A stretch of DNA of 64,000 bases. It comes from Achromobacter marplatensis. Lineage in GTDB: Bacteria; Pseudomonadota; Gammaproteobacteria; Burkholderiales; Burkholderiaceae_B. The DNA is taken from the NCBI RefSeq assembly GCF_002209535.1, contig NZ_NJIG01000004.1:248001-312000 (forward strand), given 5' to 3'. A program made the position numbers and the translations under genes. Of this stretch, positions 1-7,514 are shown in pieces; the stretch's first letter is position 1; every line of letters starts with the position of its first letter. The notes beneath the pieces were generated by a model. It did not search any database, was not told where the DNA came from, and saw nothing but the letters and a program-made list of their open reading frames with translations.

Positions 1-67
1 GGCCCGAGATCCAGTTGAAGGGGATTTTGTCGGCGTTGTCGTCGACGAGTTCCTGCACCGTGAGCAT
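1..67 (-). CDS. hprK: HPr kinase/phosphorylase, N-terminal fragment (runs off the window)
   Basis: Only the first 22 codons are present. The minus-strand ATG is at 65-67 and the reading begins MLTVQELVDDN, then runs through IPFNWISG, which matches my memory of betaproteobacterial HprK N-termini. HprK phosphorylates and dephosphorylates the serine of HPr in the nitrogen-type PTS. It lies 21 bp downstream of ptsN on the same strand, the usual partner arrangement. The catalytic Walker A region is outside the window, so the call rests on the short N-terminus and on context. Confidence 0.75.
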   Translation of the reverse strand, partial: MLTVQELVDDNADKIPFNWISG

Positions 68-88
68 GGCAGCGTTTCCGCGGAGGGG

Positions 89-544
89 TCAGAGTTGGCC
101 GGTCGTGAGCATCTTGTGGACGATGGCCGGGTCGGCCTCCGTGGCCAGGGCCTCGCGCAATGCCTTGTTGGACATGAGTTGAGCGAGTTCGGCCAGGATG
201 TCCAAGTGCTGCTGGGTGGCCGTTTCCGGCACCAGCAGGCAGAGCAGCATCGACACCGGTTGCCCGTCGGGCGCGTCGAAGGTGATGGGCTGCGCCAGGC
301 GGATGAATGCCGCCAGCGCCTGCTCCAACCCCTTCACGCGGCCGTGGGGAACGGCTACGCCCTGCCCAAGGGCAGTGGAGCCAAGACGTTCCCGGGCAAA
401 CAGGCTGTCGAACACGAGCGCGCGTGCCAAGCCATGGTTGTTTTCAAAAAGAAGGCCAGCTTGTTCGAACGCCCGTTTCTTGCTCGTGGCGAGCATATCG
501 AGCACGACGTTGCCGGCGGGTAGGATGCGCGACAAATGATTCAT
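89..544 (-). CDS. ptsN: Nitrogen-regulatory PTS EIIA component (EIIA-Ntr)
   Basis: This 151-residue protein has the size of a single EIIA domain of the fructose/mannitol type. The phospho-acceptor histidine is H67 in the motif VAVPHGR. EIIA-Ntr accepts phosphate from NPr/HPr and acts as a cytoplasmic regulator, typically of potassium and nitrogen-related functions, rather than as a sugar transporter. It sits between hpf and hprK on the minus strand, as in many proteobacteria. No convincing Shine-Dalgarno sequence precedes the ATG; a promoter-like sequence lies almost directly on top of it. Confidence 0.93.
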   Translation of the reverse strand: MNHLSRILPAGNVVLDMLATSKKRAFEQAGLLFENNHGLARALVFDSLFARERLGSTALGQGVAVPHGRVKGLEQALAAFIRLAQPITFDAPDGQPVSMLLCLLVPETATQQHLDILAELAQLMSNKALREALATEADPAIVHKMLTTGQL

Positions 545-921
545 CGGATCATTATATGGTTATATGACGCAGTGCAATAAATTGGCCTTGCGCCGCGCCC
601 ATTGCGTGGGCGGACGACGGCACGGCAAGAGCGACAGCATAGACTGATCACGCGGGATTGTGGGCATTCCAGGGGGCAACGCGGTGTCCAAATGGCCGGA
701 TTCGGCCCGAAATGCCGGAAAACGACAACGCGCCTGCGATTCGCTGGAACAACCGGGAATTCGGGGACAAAGCTTCGTGGGGGAGTGACGCGGGAGGGGT
801 AGTGCGGGGAGTTTGCCGATGCCCCGGCTGGACTGACGTCTAGCGGGACACCGGGACTTAGGCAGGATTTTTACAATCGCTGTTTAGCTTGATCGCCCAG
901 GGCGAGTGATCATGAAGCGCA
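545..921. other. Intergenic region between hpf and ptsN
   Basis: About 375 bp with no credible gene. Short ORFs here have no protein-like composition. It holds the candidate ptsN promoter at its left edge. An imperfect inverted repeat lies near 891-913 (GATC, then GCCC, AG, GGGC-like, GATC) just beyond the hpf stop; it could form a weak stem but lacks a T-tract. Confidence 0.5.
549..577 (-). promoter_or_regulatory. Candidate sigma-70 promoter of ptsN
   Basis: Read on the minus strand, a -35-like TTGCAC (572-577) is separated by exactly 17 bp from a -10-like TAATGA (549-554). The expected transcription start is about position 542, within the ptsN start codon (542-544). If the promoter is real the transcript would be leaderless or nearly so, which agrees with the missing Shine-Dalgarno sequence. 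AT-rich composition alone could produce such a match. Confidence 0.35.
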
Positions 922-1260
922 TTACTGCTGGGGTGGCGAGAGGCTCGCCGCTTGCCGCTTCACGGACTCCGCTGAGTGACTTCGTACCTTGTCCTTGTGC
1001 TTGATGACCTGACGGTCGACTTTGTCAGCAAGAAGGTCTATGGCTGCATAGAGGTTTTCATCGGTTGCTTCACAATGAATGTCCTTACCGCTTAGACGCA
1101 TGGTGATTTCGGCTCTATGCCGCAGGGGCTCTACTGAGAGCATGACCTGGGTATCGATGACGTGATCGAAATGCCGCAGCACTCGCGCCAATTTGTTCAT
1201 GACATATTCCCGGATTGCCGGGGTGACGTCGAGGTGACGACCGCAGATGCTCAGGTTCAT
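922..1260 (-). CDS. hpf: Ribosome hibernation promoting factor, short form
   Basis: The 112-residue protein starts MNLSICGRHLDVTPAIREYV, the classic HPF/YfiA N-terminus of the sigma-54 modulation family. It binds the 30S decoding region of idle ribosomes and promotes hibernation dimers. I chose the internal ATG (1258-1260) over an upstream in-frame ATG because AGGAGA lies at the right distance before it and the conserved fold starts there. It lacks the C-terminal domain of long HPF. It lies between lptB and ptsN; rpoN, often found between lptB and hpf, is absent. Confidence 0.93.
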   Translation of the reverse strand: MNLSICGRHLDVTPAIREYVMNKLARVLRHFDHVIDTQVMLSVEPLRHRAEITMRLSGKDIHCEATDENLYAAIDLLADKVDRQVIKHKDKVRSHSAESVKRQAASLSPPQQ

Positions 1261-1481
1261 AGTGTGCTCTCCTTCTAAAAGAGAAAAAAGGGTGCGCAAA
1301 ATGCGCGGTGAGGTCGTTAGGCGTTCTCCTTGATTGGGTGGCTTCGTTAAGTACTAGTGTATAGACTCGGGCCGATAAAACAAGCTGACCTAGCGCAAGA
1401 ACATGGCATTTTTATGGCGGAGTCCCTGGGGCGTATTGTCCCTTGCCCGAGAGAGGGCTAGGGGTCTTCCCCAGGTGCCTG

Positions 1482-2276
1482 TTACATGCGGAAGTGCTCG
1501 CCCAGATAGACGCGGCGCACGGCCGGATCGCCCACGATTTCGTCGGGGTGGCCGTCGGTCAGCACCTTGCCTTCGCTGATGATGTAGGCGCGGTCGCAGA
1601 TGCCCAGCGTTTCGCGCACGTTGTGGTCGGTGATCAGCACGCCGATGCCGCGGCCCTTCAGGAACCGCACAATGCGCTGGATTTCGATGACGGCAATGGG
1701 GTCGACGCCGGCAAAGGGCTCGTCCAGCAGGATGAAGCGCGGGCTGGTGGCCAGCGCGCGCGCGATTTCCACGCGGCGGCGTTCGCCGCCCGACAGCGAG
1801 ATGGCGGCATTGCTGCGGATGTGGCCGATCTGGAGCTCTTCCAGCAAAGACTCCATCTGCTCGTTGATCTTGGGCGTGGACAGCGGGCGGCCGTCCTCGC
1901 CGACCTGCAATTCAAGCACGGCCCGGATGTTCTGTTCCACCGTCAGGCGGCGGAACACCGAGGCGTCCTGGGGCAGGTACGACAGGCCCATGCGCGCGCG
2001 CTTGTGGATCGGCATCGCCGTGATGACCGAGCCGTCGATTTCGATGCGGCCGGCGTCCGCGGGCACCAGGCCCACGATCATGTAGAAGCTGGTGGTCTTG
2101 CCGGCGCCGTTGGGGCCCAGAAGGCCCACGACTTCGCCGCTGACCACGGACAGGGAGACGTCCTGCACCACGGTCCGGCCGTTATAGGTCTTGCGCAAAC
2201 CGGTTGCGCGCAGGCTGCCCTGCTTGACCCCCGAGGGGGCGGAGGTCACGGGGGTCGGCACAGAAGGTTGGTTCAT
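1482..2276 (-). CDS. lptB: LPS export ABC transporter ATP-binding protein LptB
   Basis: The 264-residue ABC ATPase has Walker [10 protein letters not shown] at about residues 54-62, signature LSGGERRR and Walker [12 protein letters not shown]. LptB dimers power extraction of lipopolysaccharide from the inner membrane with LptF and LptG and push it across the LptC/LptA bridge. It is downstream of lptC and lptA on the same strand, which distinguishes it from amino-acid transporter ATPases. The first 20 or so residues form a low-complexity extension before the ABC domain ([13 protein letters not shown]), a common feature of related betaproteobacterial LptB proteins. Confidence 0.95.
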   Translation of the reverse strand: MNQPSVPTPVTSAPSGVKQGSLRATGLRKTYNGRTVVQDVSLSVVSGEVVGLLGPNGAGKTTSFYMIVGLVPADAGRIEIDGSVITAMPIHKRARMGLSYLPQDASVFRRLTVEQNIRAVLELQVGEDGRPLSTPKINEQMESLLEELQIGHIRSNAAISLSGGERRRVEIARALATSPRFILLDEPFAGVDPIAVIEIQRIVRFLKGRGIGVLITDHNVRETLGICDRAYIISEGKVLTDGHPDEIVGDPAVRRVYLGEHFRM

Positions 2277-2309
2277 CGTGGCTGCGAGTGGTGTTGCGTG
2301 GGGAGCGGC

Positions 2310-2960
2310 TTAGCGCCCTTTCTTGGCGGCTTGCTGCTTGCGGCATTCGGCGACTGCCGCGTCCGACTTGGCGCGCGGTTCGGCAACCGAGCGGACCCGG
2401 CCTCCGGCTGCGGCGGAATTGGGGCCGCCCTGGGCCTCGTACGTGCCGGTTTTCTCGTTGTAGCGTACCCGTTCGCCGCGAATCGTGTCGAACGGTTTTC
2501 CACAGACGTAACGGATAACGACGGCCTGGCCGATCAGGTCGAAGGTGCTCTTGGTGCCGTCGTATTCGGCGCGCAGGCCCTTGCCTTCGATCAGTTCGAA
2601 GGTCTCGGGGCGCTCCTGGCGGATGGTCACGACCTTGCCCTTGTTGGCGGTGGCCGTGCCGTATTGGCCGCCCTGGGCGTCCTCGTGCATTTCCAGCGTG
2701 TCGGAGGTCAGGGTCATCAGGCCGCGCGTCATGTTGACGTTGCCCGTGAAGACGCTTTGCTTCTTCACGTCGTCGTAGTGCAGGGTGTCCGACAGGATCA
2801 GCGTGCTGGGCTCCTCGGCGGGGGTTGCCGCCTTGCTGGCGCCGGCCGCGGGCTTGGCGGCGGCGTCCTGTGCGTGTACCGGCGCAAGCACCGATGCCGT
2901 CAGCAGGACGGCGCCAATCAGGCGGGTCGTCGGGGCAAGGAGAATCCGGAGGTCGGTCAT
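2310..2960 (-). CDS. lptA: Periplasmic LPS transport protein LptA
   Basis: The 216-residue protein has an N-terminal signal peptide ending near PVHAQ (about residue 31) and then the OstA/LptA beta-jellyroll motif pattern (LILSDTLHYDDVKKQSVFTG). LptA oligomers form the periplasmic bridge carrying LPS from LptC to LptD. Its ATG overlaps the stop of lptC by 4 bp, so the two are translationally coupled. It is longer than E. coli LptA because of an Ala/Lys/Arg-rich C-terminal tail. Confidence 0.93.
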   Translation of the reverse strand: MTDLRILLAPTTRLIGAVLLTASVLAPVHAQDAAAKPAAGASKAATPAEEPSTLILSDTLHYDDVKKQSVFTGNVNMTRGLMTLTSDTLEMHEDAQGGQYGTATANKGKVVTIRQERPETFELIEGKGLRAEYDGTKSTFDLIGQAVVIRYVCGKPFDTIRGERVRYNEKTGTYEAQGGPNSAAAGGRVRSVAEPRAKSDAAVAECRKQQAAKKGR

Positions 2961-3589
2961 GGTTTCTTCTGATCAGGGTTGTTGGCGGGTATCTCGGTCC
3001 GGCGCTGTTGCTTGCCTTCGGAACCGGCGATCTCGACGTCCGTCGACGCGGATACCTGCAATTGGCGTGTTTTGTTGTTGTAGTGCATGCCCTTGCCGTT
3101 CATGCGCGAACGGCCTTTGATGACTTCGGCGGGCAGGTCGGTAAAGACCACGTCATCATCGGGCAGGATAATCAACTGCTGGCTGCGCACGTCCAGCATG
3201 TCGTTGTTGGCGTCGGGCTGGCGATGCACGTGGGCGTCGCCGTTCATGACGATGCGCTTGCCGCCTTGCTCCATCACGGCGGTCTTCGAGACGCCCACCG
3301 TGATCGGGTTGGCTTCGCGCTGGCCCACCGCGCGGGGCGCGGTGATGTGGTACGAATCATCGTCCGGGAAGTGCTCGGCGTATTCGCCTTCCAGGCGGTT
3401 GATGGGGCGCCCCGACGGGTCGGTACGCAGCATCACGAAATTGCGCGACCACGCGTCCATCTCGTGCGTGAGGCGCCGCGGCGGGTCCACCTGGATGGCG
3501 CGCTGCGCGTAATCGGCCGCCCACCACGAACTGGTGACCAGCACCAGCAGGAGGAACAGCGCGATCAGTGAGGGGAAACGTTCTTTCAT
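2957..3589 (-). CDS. lptC: LPS export protein LptC
   Basis: The 210-residue protein has one N-terminal membrane anchor (about residues 7-27, LIALFLLLVLVTSSWWA) and a periplasmic LptC domain containing NRLEGEYAEHFPDDD. LptC docks on the LptBFG complex and hands LPS to LptA. It lies 37 bp downstream of kdsC and overlaps lptA by 4 bp, so kdsD-kdsC-lptC-lptA-lptB reads as one minus-strand operon coupling Kdo synthesis to LPS export. Confidence 0.92.
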   Translation of the reverse strand: MKERFPSLIALFLLLVLVTSSWWAADYAQRAIQVDPPRRLTHEMDAWSRNFVMLRTDPSGRPINRLEGEYAEHFPDDDSYHITAPRAVGQREANPITVGVSKTAVMEQGGKRIVMNGDAHVHRQPDANNDMLDVRSQQLIILPDDDVVFTDLPAEVIKGRSRMNGKGMHYNNKTRQLQVSASTDVEIAGSEGKQQRRTEIPANNPDQKKP

Positions 3590-3626
3590 CAGGTTCGCCG
3601 CAACGGCGTATGCGTATTCAAGAGGG

Positions 3627-4235
3627 TCATTGGATGGCGCCCGGGCCTAACAGGCCTGGGGCCGCCAGGAACGCGCCCAGGCGCCCTTGCGAGGCCAGCA
3701 GCAGGTCGCAGCATTCGCGCACCGCGCCGCTGCCGCCGGATTGCGTCGATACCCAATGCGCCGCCTGGCTGACGTAGCCCGGGGCGTTGGGCACGCTGGC
3801 GGCGAAGCCCGCGCGCTGCATGGCCGGCAGGTCGATGATGTCATCGCCCATATAGCCGGTCTGGTTCAGTTGGACACCCAGGCGCTGCGCAAGTTCTGTC
3901 AGGGCGGCGCCTTTGTCGCGTACGCCCTGCGTGACTTCCGCAATGCCCAGTTCCGCGGCGCGGCGCGCCACGATGGGGCCCGAGCGGCCGGTCATCAGCG
4001 CCACCGTCAGCCCGCCTTCCATCAGCAGGCGCAGGCCGTGGCCGTCCAGTGCGTTGAAGCGCTTCTGCAGTTCGCCGCTTTCGCCATAGTAAAGGCTGCC
4101 ATCGGTGAGTACGCCGTCGACGTCGAACACCATCAGGCGCACGGCCGCGGCGCGGTCGCGCACGGTGGCGGGGATACGGGCAAGGACCAGCGCTTCGGCC
4201 GGGTGAGTCACGGAAGCAGGAAGATTCATAGTCAT
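3627..4235 (-). CDS. kdsC: 3-deoxy-D-manno-octulosonate 8-phosphate phosphatase
   Basis: The 202-residue HAD-superfamily phosphatase has the nucleophile/acid motif VFDVDGVLTDG (D38 and D40) and a later GDDIIDLPAM metal-binding motif. It converts Kdo-8-phosphate to Kdo in the cytoplasm, the step before CMP-Kdo formation for the LPS inner core. Its start overlaps the kdsD stop by 4 bp. The size and the lack of a large cap domain fit the tetrameric C0-type KdsC. Confidence 0.95.
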   Translation of the reverse strand: MTMNLPASVTHPAEALVLARIPATVRDRAAAVRLMVFDVDGVLTDGSLYYGESGELQKRFNALDGHGLRLLMEGGLTVALMTGRSGPIVARRAAELGIAEVTQGVRDKGAALTELAQRLGVQLNQTGYMGDDIIDLPAMQRAGFAASVPNAPGYVSQAAHWVSTQSGGSGAVRECCDLLLASQGRLGAFLAAPGLLGPGAIQ

Positions 4236-5221
4236 ACCACTTTAGCGGCCATCAGATCGTGCATGTGCAAGGCGCCGAGCAGCGCGCCGTCATTGTCCAG
4301 CACCAGCATATGGTTGAGCCGTTGTTCGTCCATTTGCTGGGCGGCCTCGACGGCAAGCGCGTCGGGGTTGATGCTGCGTGGCGACCGGGTCATGCCCGCC
4401 TCCACGGTCAGACTGCGGATATCGCCGTGCCGGGCGATCAGGCGGCGCAAGTCGCCGTCGGTGAAGATGCCCAGCGGGCGGTGCTGCGCGTCGGTCACGA
4501 CCGTCATGCCCATGCCCTTGGCGGACATGACTTCCAGCGCCTGGGACACGGGGGTGCCGGCCAGCACGATCGGCAGGGCGCTGCCGTGGCGCATCACGTC
4601 GCGCACGTGGGTGAGCAGGCGGCGGCCGAGGGCGCCGCCCGGATGCGACCGCGCGAAATCCTGCGGGCCGAAGCCGCGGGCTTCCAGGCAGGCGACGGCC
4701 AGGGCATCGCCCAGGGCCAGCGCGGCCGTGGTGCTGGCGGTGGGCGCCAGGTTCAGCGGGCAGGCCTCCTGGGCCACGCTGCCGTCCAGGTGCACGTCGG
4801 CCAGCAGCGCCAGTTCCGATTGGGGGTTGCCGGTGATCGCCACCAGCTTGGCGCCCATGCGGCGCGCCACGGGCAGGATGGTCAGGAGTTCCTGCCCGGC
4901 GCCCGAATACGAGATGGCGATGACCACGTCATCCTGCGTGATCATGCCCAGGTCACCATGGACGGCCTCAGCGGCATGCACGAAAAAGGCGGGCGTGCCG
5001 GTCGAGGCGAACGTCGCCGCGATCTTGCGGGCGATATGGCCGGTCTTGCCGATGCCGGTGACGACCACGCGTCCGCGGCACGCCAGCAGCAGGGCGACGA
5101 CCTGGGTGAAGGTGTCGTCCAGCCGCGCGGACAGGTCCAGTAGACCCTGACTTTCGATTTGCAGCGTTCTGCGCGCAGATGCCAGCGCGGTGTCGGACGA
5201 TGTGGTGGGATGATCAGTCAT
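4232..5221 (-). CDS. kdsD: D-arabinose 5-phosphate isomerase
   Basis: The 329-residue protein has a SIS domain (about residues 30-170, with [14 protein letters not shown] and [10 protein letters not shown]) and two C-terminal CBS domains (about 200-265 and 275-329). It isomerises ribulose 5-phosphate to arabinose 5-phosphate, the first step to Kdo. It is the first gene of the Kdo/Lpt operon and is divergent from purT, with 104 bp between the start codons to hold both promoters. Full length compared with the family. Confidence 0.95.
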   Translation of the reverse strand: MTDHPTTSSDTALASARRTLQIESQGLLDLSARLDDTFTQVVALLLACRGRVVVTGIGKTGHIARKIAATFASTGTPAFFVHAAEAVHGDLGMITQDDVVIAISYSGAGQELLTILPVARRMGAKLVAITGNPQSELALLADVHLDGSVAQEACPLNLAPTASTTAALALGDALAVACLEARGFGPQDFARSHPGGALGRRLLTHVRDVMRHGSALPIVLAGTPVSQALEVMSAKGMGMTVVTDAQHRPLGIFTDGDLRRLIARHGDIRSLTVEAGMTRSPRSINPDALAVEAAQQMDEQRLNHMLVLDNDGALLGALHMHDLMAAKVV

Positions 5222-5325
5222 GCGGCGATTTTAATATCAGTATGCGGGTTTGCCCCCGGCAGGGGCGTATGGCATCCTGGCGGCTGTTTTCAACGGCTTT
5301 CAATCCTTCTATCCAGGCCCGCTCC

Positions 5326-6543
5326 ATGTCCAGCATTTCCAGCCCCGTCCTTGGCACGCCCCTGTCCCCCTTGGCCACCCGAGTCATGCTGCTCGGATCA
5401 GGCGAATTGGGCAAAGAGGTCATCATTGCCCTGCAGAGGCTGGGCGTGGAAGTCATTGCGGTGGACCGGTACGCCGACGCGCCGGGCCATCAGGTGGCGC
5501 ATCGGGCACACGTGGTTTCGATGACCGACGCGGACGCCCTGAAGAAGATCATCGAACAGGAACGGCCGCACGTTATTGTCCCCGAAATCGAGGCCATTGC
5601 CACCAGTTTGCTGGTGGAACTGGAAGCCGCCGGCGTGGCGCGCGTCACCCCGACCGCCCGCGCCGCCCAACTGACCATGAACCGCGAGGGCATCCGCCGC
5701 CTGGCGGCCGAGACCCTGGGCCTGCCTACCTCGCCCTACAAGTTTGTCGATACCGAGGCGGAATTGCGCGCCGCTATCGATGGCGGCATCGGCTACCCCT
5801 GCGTCATCAAGCCGGTCATGTCCTCGTCGGGCAAGGGCCAATCCGTGATCAAAAGCGCGGATGACGTGGCGCAATCCTGGCGCTACGCCCAGGAAGGCGG
5901 CCGGGTTGGAGGGGGCCGCGCCATCGTCGAAGGCTTCATCCGCTTCGACTACGAAATCACGCTGCTGACCGTGCGCGCCCGCGGCGCCGACGGCAAGATC
6001 GAGACCCGTTATTGCGAACCCATCGGCCACAAGCAGGTCGACGGCGACTACGTCGAAAGCTGGCAGCCACACCCCATGTCGCCCGCCGCGCTGGCCCGCG
6101 CCCGGGAAATCGCCCTGGCGGTTACGTCCGACCTGGGCGGGCTGGGCATCTTTGGCGTCGAGCTCTTCGTGGCCGGCGATCAGGTCTGGTTCTCGGAAGT
6201 CAGCCCGCGTCCGCACGACACCGGCATGGTCACCATGATCACGCAGGCCCAGAACGAGTTCGAACTGCATGCCCGCGCGCTGCTGGGGCTGCCGGTGGAC
6301 ACCACCCTGCGCCAGCCGGGCGCCAGCAGCGTCATCTATGGCGGGGTGGACGCCGCCACGGTCACGTTCCACAACGTAGCCGAAGCGCTGACCGAATCCG
6401 GCACTGACATCCGTCTCTTCGGCAAGCCGGAATCCTTCGTGAAACGCCGCATGGGCGTGGGCCTGGCCGTTGCCGAGGACGTGGCGACCGCGCGCGCCAA
6501 GGCCAAGCGCGTATCCGCCGCCGTGTCGGTCAAGGCCGGCTGA
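5326..6543 (+). CDS. purT: Formate-dependent phosphoribosylglycinamide formyltransferase
   Basis: The 405-residue ATP-grasp enzyme begins [20 protein letters not shown] and runs into [20 protein letters not shown], the PurT Rossmann start. The metal-binding region around FFGVELFV-like [27 protein letters not shown] is split here as IFGVELFV and [12 protein letters not shown]. It makes formyl-GAR from GAR, formate and ATP, bypassing the folate-dependent PurN. I took the ATG at 5326; the in-frame upstream ATG at 5179 would overlap the start of kdsD and adds non-conserved residues. Confidence 0.95.
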   Translation: MSSISSPVLGTPLSPLATRVMLLGSGELGKEVIIALQRLGVEVIAVDRYADAPGHQVAHRAHVVSMTDADALKKIIEQERPHVIVPEIEAIATSLLVELEAAGVARVTPTARAAQLTMNREGIRRLAAETLGLPTSPYKFVDTEAELRAAIDGGIGYPCVIKPVMSSSGKGQSVIKSADDVAQSWRYAQEGGRVGGGRAIVEGFIRFDYEITLLTVRARGADGKIETRYCEPIGHKQVDGDYVESWQPHPMSPAALARAREIALAVTSDLGGLGIFGVELFVAGDQVWFSEVSPRPHDTGMVTMITQAQNEFELHARALLGLPVDTTLRQPGASSVIYGGVDAATVTFHNVAEALTESGTDIRLFGKPESFVKRRMGVGLAVAEDVATARAKAKRVSAAVSVKAG

Positions 6544-6599
6544 CGCCGGCGGGCCTGGCCCGTCCCCTTTAATTGCTGCCGGGGGCGCCGTCCTCCTTT

Positions 6600-6630
6600 A
6601 CAGCCACCCGCCTCACAAGCCGGTGGCTGT
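6600..6630 (+). terminator. Hairpin downstream of purT
   Basis: A 9-bp perfect stem, ACAGCCACC (6600-6608) with GGTGGCTGT (6622-6630), lies 57 bp after the purT stop. There is no clear U-tract, so it may be a weak terminator or simply a stem-loop. Confidence 0.4.
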
Positions 6631-6756
6631 CTGCATTGGGGCGCCTGCGGCGGTCATATCCGGTGGGTAACTTAGCCCGGGCGGCCCGCGGGGCAGGCTT
6701 GCGCCATTACCCCTGCGGGCAGTGTGGTTTGCGCTTTCTCACAGTTTGTTCGATAA

Positions 6757-6774
6757 TTTCAGGAATTACTGAAA
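6757..6774. promoter_or_regulatory. Palindromic candidate operator upstream of gbsR-type gene
   Basis: TTTCAG (6757-6762), six bases, CTGAAA (6769-6774) forms a symmetric 18-bp site 59 bp before the regulator start. The half-site with its next three bases, TTTCAGGAA, recurs at 7398-7406 just upstream of the cytochrome bd genes. A MarR/GbsR-type protein binding both would give autoregulation plus control of cydAB; that is inference. Confidence 0.4.
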
Positions 6775-6832
6775 ACGGTGTAACTGTGTATATCAGCCAA
6801 GCCGCTGTCCTGACCTGTTGGCGTCGATACTC

Positions 6833-7378
6833 ATGGTTCTTACCCCCCAAAACGAACGTTTCGTGCTGCATTTTGGCGAAATGGGCAGCCGTTGGGGCGT
6901 GAACCGCACCGTCGGCCAGATCTACGCCTTGCTGTTCCTGCACCCTGAACCGTTGAACGCGGACGACATCGCCGAAACCCTCGGGTTTTCGCGTTCGAAC
7001 GTCAGCCTGGGCTTGAAAGAGCTGCAGTCCTGGCGGCTGGTCAAGCTGATCCATCAAGTGGGCGACCGCCGCGACTACTTCGAGACGCCCAAAGACGTCT
7101 GGGAGATCTTCCGCATCCTGATGGAAGAAAAGCGCAAACGCGAAATCAATCCCACCCTTACCCTGCTGCGCGACACCCTGCTCGAGACCCCCTCGGGCCC
7201 CAACGACGCCTACGCGCAGCAGCGCATGACCGAAATGCTGGAGCTCATCGAACTGTCTTCCGGATGGTTCGATGAGGTTCAACGCCTGCCCCCGGAGACC
7301 GTACAAAAGCTCATGCGACTGGGTTCGCAAGTGCAGAAAGTGCTGGGCTTCGCCGGCAAATTGCGGGGCAAGAGCTAA
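6833..7378 (+). CDS. GbsR/MarR family transcriptional regulator
   Basis: The 181-residue protein has a winged helix near residues 25-90 (ADDIAETLGFSRSNVSLGLKELQSW, read in parts), typical of the GbsR/MarR group, and a helical C-terminus. The start at 6833 (MVLTPQNERFVLHFGE) is preferred over one five codons upstream because similarity of this family begins near it. It lies 128 bp before cydA on the same strand, so it is a good candidate for local control of the oxygen-scavenging oxidase. The effector is unknown. Confidence 0.85.
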   Translation: MVLTPQNERFVLHFGEMGSRWGVNRTVGQIYALLFLHPEPLNADDIAETLGFSRSNVSLGLKELQSWRLVKLIHQVGDRRDYFETPKDVWEIFRILMEEKRKREINPTLTLLRDTLLETPSGPNDAYAQQRMTEMLELIELSSGWFDEVQRLPPETVQKLMRLGSQVQKVLGFAGKLRGKS

Positions 7379-7397
7379 ATCCCCATGCGCCCCGATT

Positions 7398-7406
7398 TTT
7401 CAGGAA
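7398..7406. promoter_or_regulatory. Second TTTCAGGAA half-site, before cydA
   Basis: TTTCAGGAA repeats the left half of the palindrome at 6757-6774. The AGGAAA inside it also serves as a plausible ribosome binding site for the small leader ORF beginning at 7412, so the match might reflect translation rather than regulator binding. Confidence 0.3.
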
Positions 7407-7411
7407 ACCTC

Positions 7412-7514
7412 TATGAAGTTGTATCCATCGCCCGTAACATGGCGCGAGAGACGGCCTGGGAACCATGCCGGTTGCCGCGGCACCTCAACTGCTTGGGAGC
7501 GCCCCAATGATTGA
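7412..7514 (+). CDS. Possible 33-residue leader peptide overlapping cydA start
   Basis: ATG at 7412 follows AGGAAA by five bases, the best ribosome binding site in this gap. The reading frame (MKLYPSPVTWRERRPG at its start) ends with a TGA at 7512-7514 inside the first codons of cydA, giving an 8-base overlap. It is hydrophilic, with two tryptophans and no membrane segment, so it is not a bd-oxidase subunit. It may couple translation to cydA or may be chance. Conservation in relatives would decide. Confidence 0.3.

Noticed and set aside
602-802. Small plus-strand ORF between ptsN and hpf
   Set aside because: No ribosome binding site and no protein-like composition.
1443-2972. 509-residue plus-strand ORF opposite lptB and lptA
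   Set aside because: His/Ala/Gly-rich shadow; the opposite strand carries unmistakable LptA and LptB.
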